A DNA stretch of 42,688 nucleotides, from the IMG/VR virus record IMGVR_UViG_3300048589_000195, positions 1 through 42,688 of that record; one strand, 5' to 3'. Source of the stretch: a virus. Both the position numbers and the translations under genes were made by a program. The notes beneath the pieces were generated by a model, which was not told where the DNA came from, did no database searches, and worked only from the letters and a program-made list of their open reading frames with translations. Below, piece after piece: positions 38,799 to 42,688 of this stretch; the stretch's first letter is position 1, and each line of letters starts with the position of its first letter.

Positions 38799-39413
38799 AT
38801 GAACACGCCGCAGGTTTACAAGGCGATCAACGCGGTGCAGGCCCGGCTCGCAAAGACAGGCATCAGCAAGGATCGCAAGAACACGCAGGGCAACGGCTAC
38901 ATGTTCCGGGGGATTGATGACGTGTACAACGCCCTGTCGCCGCTGCTTGCCGAGCATGGGCTTTGCATCATGCCGCGCATCCTCTCGCGTGAGTGCGTCG
39001 AGCGGCAGAGCCAGAAAGGCGGCGCGCTGTTCTACGTAACCGTGGAGGCCGAATTCGATTTCGTCTGCGCTGCGGACGGATCGCGCCACGTCGTGCGCAC
39101 ATTTGGCGAAGCGATGGACTCGGGCGACAAGGCCACGAACAAGGCCATGTCTGCCGCGTATAAGTACGCCGCGTTTCAGGCTTTCGCAATCCCGACCGAG
39201 GGCGACAACGACGCCGACGCGCAGACGCATGAAGTGAAAGCGCAGGCGGTTCCGCCGCAACTGCTGAACGACGCACGCGAGGCCGCGACGAATGGCGTTG
39301 AGGCATTCCGGGCCTTCTACAAACCACTTTCGCAAGAACAGCGCCGCCTTCTCGCCACTGAGATTCCTGCGCTTGAGGTTGCTGCGCGGAAGGCAGACGA
39401 GGCGCTGGCATGA
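38799..39413 (+). CDS. erf: Erf-family single-strand annealing recombinase (204 aa)
   Basis: I prefer ATG 38799: an ideal site AGGAGG lies eight bases before it, and the protein then begins MNTPQVYKAINAVQARLAKT, the usual Erf start. An in-frame ATG at 38748 would add 17 residues. Family signatures follow: YMFRGIDDVYNALSPLLAEH, then VTVEAEFDFVCAADGSRHVV, then AMDSGDKATNKAMSAAYKYA (the conserved D..DKA..KA.S.A.K). P22 Erf is the model: it anneals single strands and helps circularise DNA. Partner exonuclease follows directly. Confidence 0.92.
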   Translation: MNTPQVYKAINAVQARLAKTGISKDRKNTQGNGYMFRGIDDVYNALSPLLAEHGLCIMPRILSRECVERQSQKGGALFYVTVEAEFDFVCAADGSRHVVRTFGEAMDSGDKATNKAMSAAYKYAAFQAFAIPTEGDNDADAQTHEVKAQAVPPQLLNDAREAATNGVEAFRAFYKPLSQEQRRLLATEIPALEVAARKADEALA

Positions 39414-40027
39414 ACGCGCCCCAGGGTTCCGGTCGCTGGCTGAATCAGCGCGTTGGCAAGCTGACTGCCTCGCGCATGGCCGCTGCGATGGACTTCCTCA
39501 AGACCGGAAAGCCGAGCGCAGAGCGGGACAAGCTCATGAAGGAATTGCTTGCCGAACGGCTTACCGGCGATGCGGTGCCACACCCGGTTAACTCGTTCAT
39601 GTTGTGGGGCATCGAACAAGAGCCGTTCGCAAAAGAGGAATTCCAGGTCGTAACCGGCACGCTGTTAACCCCCTGCGGGTTCATCGAACACCCGACCATC
39701 GAATTTTTCGGCGGTTCGCCCGATGCGCTGATCGACGCGGACGCCGTGTTTGAGGCGAAATGCCCGCAGACCACGACGCATATCGGATGGATCGAGGCCG
39801 GGCAGGTTCCCGAGCAGCACAAGCCGCAAATCTTGGCGCAACTGGCCTGCACCCGCAGACAGCGAGCCGTGTTTGTTTCGTTCGATCCGCGCATCCCAGG
39901 TCGGCAACGGCTGTTCATCCGTGAGTGGGAGCCGAGCGCAGACGAAATCGCCGCCGTTGAACAGGCCGCAGTCGATTTCCTGCGCGAACTGGATCAACGC
40001 TTTCAAAACCTAGTGGAGAGCATGTAA
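39410..40027 (+). CDS. YqaJ/lambda-exonuclease-like recombination nuclease (205 aa)
   Basis: Residues about 8-30 (GRWLNQRVGKLTASRMAAAM) are the usual start of YqaJ-type proteins. Catalytic residues fit the PD-(D/E)XK family: Glu in GIEQEPFAKEEF (67-78), Asp105 in GGSPDALID, Glu115 and Lys117 in FEAKCP. A later QILAQLACTRRQRAVFVSFD is also typical. Lambda exonuclease degrades one strand from double-stranded ends, giving the single strands on which the annealing protein acts; here the partner is the Erf protein encoded just upstream with a four-base overlap. Confidence 0.91.
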   Translation: MNAPQGSGRWLNQRVGKLTASRMAAAMDFLKTGKPSAERDKLMKELLAERLTGDAVPHPVNSFMLWGIEQEPFAKEEFQVVTGTLLTPCGFIEHPTIEFFGGSPDALIDADAVFEAKCPQTTTHIGWIEAGQVPEQHKPQILAQLACTRRQRAVFVSFDPRIPGRQRLFIREWEPSADEIAAVEQAAVDFLRELDQRFQNLVESM

Positions 40028-40287
40028 TGCCCGTAACGCACGAACTGATGGCCCGCGCAGGTTCCTACACCGACCGCGACGGCAACGAGAAAACCCGCTG
40101 GCAGAAATGCGGGATCATGATCGAGAAGGACGGCAGGCTGTCGGTCAAGATCGAGGCGCTGCCAATCGGATTCGACGGCTGGCTGTCGTGCTTTGAGCCG
40201 CGCCAGGACGACAAGCCGCAGCGTCAAGCGCCGCGCCAGTCTCGGAAAGACGATCCGTTTGACGATAGCGGATCTATCCCGTTCTGA
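40027..40287 (+). CDS. SSB-like or single-strand-associated protein with acidic IPF tail (86 aa)
   Basis: About 60 residues of beta-type sequence (MARAGSYTDRDGNEKTRWQK, then MIEKDGRLSVKIEALPIGFD) are followed by a flexible Gln/Arg linker and the end DDPFDDSGSIPF. The ending resembles the acidic DDDIPF tip of bacterial SSB, through which SSB recruits partners. The beta part is shorter than an OB fold of SSB (about 105 aa), so it may be a mini OB protein. It follows Erf and exonuclease genes, a natural setting. ATG 40027 shares one base with the exonuclease stop. Confidence 0.66.
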   Translation: MPVTHELMARAGSYTDRDGNEKTRWQKCGIMIEKDGRLSVKIEALPIGFDGWLSCFEPRQDDKPQRQAPRQSRKDDPFDDSGSIPF

Positions 40288-40289
40288 CC

Positions 40290-40622
40290 ATGCGCGACCC
40301 CGGCACCCACGGCCTGCACATTCTGCGCGTACTCGCCGCAGGCCCGCTCACCCATGCCGAGCTGTCTGCGCAGATCAGCGCCATTGCAGCGCCTCAGATT
40401 CAGGCGATATGCAATCGGTTGGTGCGGCAGGGCTATGTGAGCGATGCGTTTTCAAAGTACCGCATCACCAGCAAGGGCCGCTCGCAGTTACCGCAGGCCG
40501 CGCAGTCGTACACGATGCGCCCGTATGTGCCGCCAGTCGTCGTCAGGCGCTCCGGCAGCGATGTTGCGTCGAGACTGCCGAGCGTGTTTGCGGGCGAGAG
40601 GGTTTACAAATGCGAATCCTGA
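40290..40622 (+). CDS. Winged-helix (MarR-like) protein (110 aa)
   Basis: Residues 8-58 form a winged helix: HILRVLAAGPLTHAELSAQI, AAPQIQAICNRLVRQGYV, then FSKYRITSKGRSQLP. The second half is less ordered and basic. Likely DNA-binding regulator within the early operon. Overlaps the next gene by 13 bases. Confidence 0.62.
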   Translation: MRDPGTHGLHILRVLAAGPLTHAELSAQISAIAAPQIQAICNRLVRQGYVSDAFSKYRITSKGRSQLPQAAQSYTMRPYVPPVVVRRSGSDVASRLPSVFAGERVYKCES

Positions 40623-41164
40623 TTGCCTGCGAATACAGTGGCACCGTTCGTGATGCGTTCCTCGCACGCGGACACGACGCCATGTCGTGCGACCTTCTTC
40701 CGACCGAGAGTCCCGGCCCGCATTACCAGGGCGACGTGCGGGACGTGATTTGCGACGGATGGGACTTGATGGTTTGCCACCCGCCATGCACGCACCTGGC
40801 CGTGTCCGGTGCGCGATGGTTCAAGGACAAGCAGGCCGAGCAGGCCGAGGCGCTGGAGTTTGTCCGGTTCCTGCTAAACGCGACCATTCCGATGATCGCG
40901 CTTGAAAACCCCGTGTCGGTAATCAGCAGCAGAATCAGGAAGCCTGACCAGACGATACAGCCGTGGATGTTTGGGCATGGGGAAACGAAAGCGACTTGCT
41001 TGTGGCTTAAGAACCTTCCGACGCTTGTACCTACGAACATCGTAGATGGCAGGGAACCTAGGGTGCACAGAATGCCGCCCGGCCCTGATCGGTGGAAAGA
41101 GCGCAGCCGGACTTTCTCAGGAATCGCCGAAGCAATGGCCGAGCAATGGGGACGCCCGCAATGA
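40610..41164 (+). CDS. Short C5-methyltransferase-like protein (184 aa)
   Basis: The start MRILIACEYSGTVRDAFLAR corresponds to motif I of cytosine-C5 methylases (sam-binding), VCHPPCTHLAVSGARW to catalytic motif IV with the PPC site, and IALENPVSV to motif VI (ENV). It lacks the target recognition part and about 150 residues of a full enzyme (usually 300 or more), so it is a minimal form. Such short proteins are widespread in phages; activity is unproven. The segment EPRVHRMPPGPDRWKERSRT near the end is shared by the group as I recall. It may methylate phage DNA or mimic a methylase. Confidence 0.75.
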   Translation: MRILIACEYSGTVRDAFLARGHDAMSCDLLPTESPGPHYQGDVRDVICDGWDLMVCHPPCTHLAVSGARWFKDKQAEQAEALEFVRFLLNATIPMIALENPVSVISSRIRKPDQTIQPWMFGHGETKATCLWLKNLPTLVPTNIVDGREPRVHRMPPGPDRWKERSRTFSGIAEAMAEQWGRPQ

Positions 41165-41292
41165 CTACCGTCCCGCGTTCCGAGTCGCGCTCGGAATCCC
41201 ACGAGAACACCCGGAGTCCGTTGCTGGCCGGGCGGGAGTGGACACGGCCAGTAGCCAATCTGGCCGGGACGACCCAACAGGAGAGGACATGA
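41161..41292 (+). CDS. Possible small protein (43 aa)
   Basis: A 43-codon frame in ATGA overlap with the methylase-like gene and ending in a TGA overlap with the next ATG: MTTVPRSESRSESHENTRSP, then LLAGREWTRPVANLAGTTQQ. Low-complexity Ser/Arg-rich start. Overlap pattern supports it; amino-acid content does not look like a folded protein. Confidence 0.4.
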   Translation: MTTVPRSESRSESHENTRSPLLAGREWTRPVANLAGTTQQERT

Positions 41293-41528
41293 CCCGCACC
41301 GAACTCCTCGCGCTGGCCGACTGCCTTGACGACCCGAACGCTATGCAGCGCACAGCGAGGCTCAAGGCATCCGCCATCCTGCGCCAGATCGCAGAGTCGA
41401 AGCCGGTGGCCGCTCGATACGGCTGGGATGGCGATGGCTGGCTGTACATCGACAACGGCAGCGGAAGCGATTGGCTGACGAGGCACGCGGATGCGGAACC
41501 GCTCTACACCCTGACTCTGGAGGATTGA
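41289..41528 (+). CDS. Small accessory protein with the NGSGSDWL module (79 aa)
   Basis: Start ATG 41289 behind AGGAGAGG. The N-terminus is helical (MTRTELLALADCLDDPNAMQ). The end DGDGWLYIDNGSGSDWLTRH then ADAEPLYTLTLED is shared with the protein at 42052-42321, where the N-terminus differs. The shared DNA is part of a 126-base repeat with about 94 percent identity. The motif GWLYxDNGSGSDW...ADAEPLYxL recurs in many small phage proteins; the function is not known. Together the copies suggest module exchange by recombination. Confidence 0.75.
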   Translation: MTRTELLALADCLDDPNAMQRTARLKASAILRQIAESKPVAARYGWDGDGWLYIDNGSGSDWLTRHADAEPLYTLTLED

Positions 41529-41561
41529 CATGACCGACAAAGCACTGGCAGCGCGACTGCG
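41436..41561. repeat. 126-base direct repeat, copy 1
   Basis: Matches 42229-42354 with about seven differences and no gap. It covers the end of one small gene and the start of the next (MTDKALAARLR), so the junction of two genes is duplicated. Confidence 0.9.
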
Positions 41562-41847
41562 GGAACACGCGAACCTGCACCGCGAGCATCTGCCGCAAGA
41601 CCACGAGCAGCAACAATGGACCGACGACCTCGACCGCGCCGCCGACCTGATCGAGCAGATGAGCGAATGGAAAGTTGTGCCGGTGGAGCCGACGTCGAAG
41701 ATGGTCGCAGCGTATTCAGCCGCCGCCGAAGACCTGATTAAGCGGCATCTTTTGAGCGGTAGCTATCCGGCGACATGGCAACCGATTGAAGCCGGATATA
41801 CCGCCATGCTCGCAGCCGCCCCCAAGCCGGGAGACAGCAATGAGTAA
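41530..41847 (+). CDS. Mosaic small accessory protein (105 aa)
   Basis: Assembled from blocks that occur elsewhere. The start MTDKALAARLR is shared with 42323-42568. DLDRAADLIEQM (DNA 41626-41661, a 36-base exact repeat of 42148-42183) is shared with 42052-42321. MSEWKVVPVEPT (41659) is the start of the protein at 42565. YTAMLAAAP is shared with that same protein. The end is APKPGDSNE. So in one protein the segments of three neighbours are lined up. Helical, soluble; function unknown. Confidence 0.75.
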   Translation: MTDKALAARLREHANLHREHLPQDHEQQQWTDDLDRAADLIEQMSEWKVVPVEPTSKMVAAYSAAAEDLIKRHLLSGSYPATWQPIEAGYTAMLAAAPKPGDSNE

Positions 41848-42055
41848 CGAACTGCCGCCGCTGCCAAAAGGGGCGTATGGAGATGCCTACTCCCGGAATC
41901 AGATGCGCGAGTACGGCCGAGCCTGCGAGCGTGCTGCGTATGAGCGTGCTGCGCAGCGGTTCGAGTCAGAGGATAGCCGCCGCACCTTCTTCGGCGAAAT
42001 GCTGCATCCCCATGAAATCGCACGGCGACTCCGCGCACTAGGGGAACAGACATGA
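41840..42055 (+). CDS. Small accessory protein (71 aa)
   Basis: Starts at ATG 41840 in an overlap with the previous gene. MSNELPPLPKGAYGDAYSRN is a frequent opening of small phage proteins (pattern LPPLP), followed by helices YGRACERAAYERAAQRFE and HPHEIARRLRALGEQ. Function not known. Ends in an ATGA overlap with the next gene. Confidence 0.7.
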   Translation: MSNELPPLPKGAYGDAYSRNQMREYGRACERAAYERAAQRFESEDSRRTFFGEMLHPHEIARRLRALGEQT

Positions 42056-42321
42056 CCACCGACCAGATGCAAGCACTGGCAGCGCGGCTGCGGGACGACA
42101 GTCAGGATGTTCGCAGCGGAATTGTGTTGCGCTTTCTTCTGCACGCCGACCTCGACCGCGCCGCCGACCTGATCGAGCAGATGGCGCAGGCCGAGCCGGT
42201 AGCGGTGCGCCACAACTTTGACGGTCACGGCTGGCTGTATCTCGACAACGGCAGCGGGAGCGATTGGCTGACGAGGCACGCGGATGCGGAACCGCTCTAC
42301 ACCCTGCCGCTGGAGGACTGA
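42052..42321 (+). CDS. Small accessory protein, paralogue of 41289-41528 (89 aa)
   Basis: MTTDQMQALAARLRDDSQDV opens the protein; DLDRAADLIEQM and the NGSGSDWLTRHADAEPLYTL block follow. These two blocks are present in two separate neighbouring proteins (41530-41847 and 41289-41528), so this gene is a fusion of what are separate parts there, or the reverse. The last 93 bases belong to the 126-base repeat. Function unknown. Confidence 0.75.
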   Translation: MTTDQMQALAARLRDDSQDVRSGIVLRFLLHADLDRAADLIEQMAQAEPVAVRHNFDGHGWLYLDNGSGSDWLTRHADAEPLYTLPLED

Positions 42322-42354
42322 CATGACCGACAAAGCACTAGCAGCGCGACTGCG
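42229..42354. repeat. 126-base direct repeat, copy 2
   Basis: Partner of 41436-41561 at a fixed distance of 793 bases. It spans the end of the 89-aa gene and the start of the Lar-like gene. Confidence 0.9.
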
Positions 42355-42568
42355 AGTGAACCCGCTGCCCTGCCCGTTCTGCGGCGGCACGAATATCGAA
42401 GTGGTCGAGGGCGACACTTTCCGGTGGCGGCTGGCCTGTTGTCGAGAATGCGGCGCTCAGGCCGGAGAAGTCCGTATCCAGACGCTAGGCGATGGAACGC
42501 CGGAGGAATGGGAAGCCGACGCTGCTTCTCGCGCAATCGAGGAATGGAATCGAAGGAGCGAGAAATGA
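42323..42568 (+). CDS. Lar-like restriction alleviation protein (81 aa)
   Basis: After the shared start MTDKALAARLR comes a Lar-type zinc domain: LPCPFCGGTNIEVVEG, then ACCRECGAQAGE, and the closing EEWNRRS. Two CxxC pairs plus the final W-N-R are the family pattern. In phage Rac, Lar modifies type I restriction behaviour and protects unmodified DNA; many phages carry homologues. Here the domain is joined to an N-terminal block borrowed from the small-gene pool. It starts in the repeat copy 2 and overlaps the next gene by four bases. Confidence 0.82.
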   Translation: MTDKALAARLRVNPLPCPFCGGTNIEVVEGDTFRWRLACCRECGAQAGEVRIQTLGDGTPEEWEADAASRAIEEWNRRSEK

Positions 42569-42688
42569 GCGAATGGAAAGTCGTGCCGGTGGAGCCTACT
42601 GGCCTGATGGTGGACGCCGGACGAGAGGCGATGCAACGCGCACCCGATTTAGGCGGCATCGTGTCCGCGAATACGGCGGAAGTCATGG
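42565..42688 (+). CDS. Small accessory phage protein, N-terminal part (continues at base 3)
   Basis: ATG 42565 overlaps the Lar-like stop (ATGA). The first 41 codons lie here and the gene continues, through the 96-base terminal repeat, to the stop at 258-260. The start MSEWKVVPVEPT also appears inside the protein at 41530-41847. See the entry at 1-260. Confidence 0.85.
   Translation, partial: MSEWKVVPVEPTGLMVDAGREAMQRAPDLGGIVSANTAEVM
42593..42688. repeat. Terminal direct repeat, right copy
   Basis: Identical to bases 1-96. One copy should be removed to obtain the circular unit of 42592 bases. Confidence 0.95.

Overview
The window reads as one complete genome of a tailed phage, probably podovirus-like, assembled as a circle. 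Bases 1-96 are repeated exactly at 42593-42688, so the unit is about 42.59 kb, and one gene (42565 to 260) runs across the junction. The order terminase, portal, scaffold, coat, adaptor, tail-hub-like protein, ejection-type proteins with no tape measure or tail tube genes points to a P22-like short-tailed virion. The high GC content, the heavy use of GTG starts and the style of the small accessory proteins suggest a Gram-negative proteobacterial host, possibly Burkholderiales or Pseudomonas-like; this is inference. The spanin pair (Rz/Rz1) supports a Gram-negative host. I see no integrase, excisionase of normal length, reverse transcriptase, tRNA or CRISPR array.

Layout. (1) 37024-37178 is a divergent control region. 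(2) Rightward from it (37179 to the end, then on through 1-3259) runs a plus-strand early cluster: a string of very small membrane proteins, a Ref-like HNH nuclease, an Erf single-strand annealing protein, a YqaJ-type exonuclease, an SSB-like protein, a short C5-methylase-like protein, a Lar-like protein, and many tiny accessory genes that share shuffled sequence blocks. (3) Leftward from the control region (37023 down to 3430) runs one long minus-strand block: three small DNA-binding proteins, O-like and P-like replication genes, a SNF2/DEAD-type helicase with a DNA methylase, a RuvC-like resolvase, packaging and head genes (TerS, TerL, portal, scaffold, major capsid protein), neck/tail and ejection proteins, tail fibre and receptor-binding/depolymerase candidates, then holin candidates, amidase, Rz and Rz1. 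Two tandem intrinsic terminators at 3318-3417 end this block.

How it works together. The plus-strand genes probably act early: recombination, protection against restriction, host takeover. The minus-strand block supplies replication, then packaging and morphogenesis, then lysis. Nearly every gene overlaps the next by 1-4 bases (ATGA, GTGA, TAATG), so translation is probably coupled.

Departures from a plain phage plan: a free-standing LAGLIDADG endonuclease between tail genes; an HNH endonuclease plus a small gene on the opposite strand inside the tail region; a stand-alone protein made only of the HNH enzyme's zinc-knuckle domain, twice; a protein of about 23 repeats of roughly 14 residues; a YkgJ-type cysteine-cluster protein among tail genes; an outer-membrane-barrel-like protein between scaffold and portal; and a recurring intergenic dyad (GATTG-N-TTAATCCA) upstream of the capsid, tail-fibre and a pre-portal gene.
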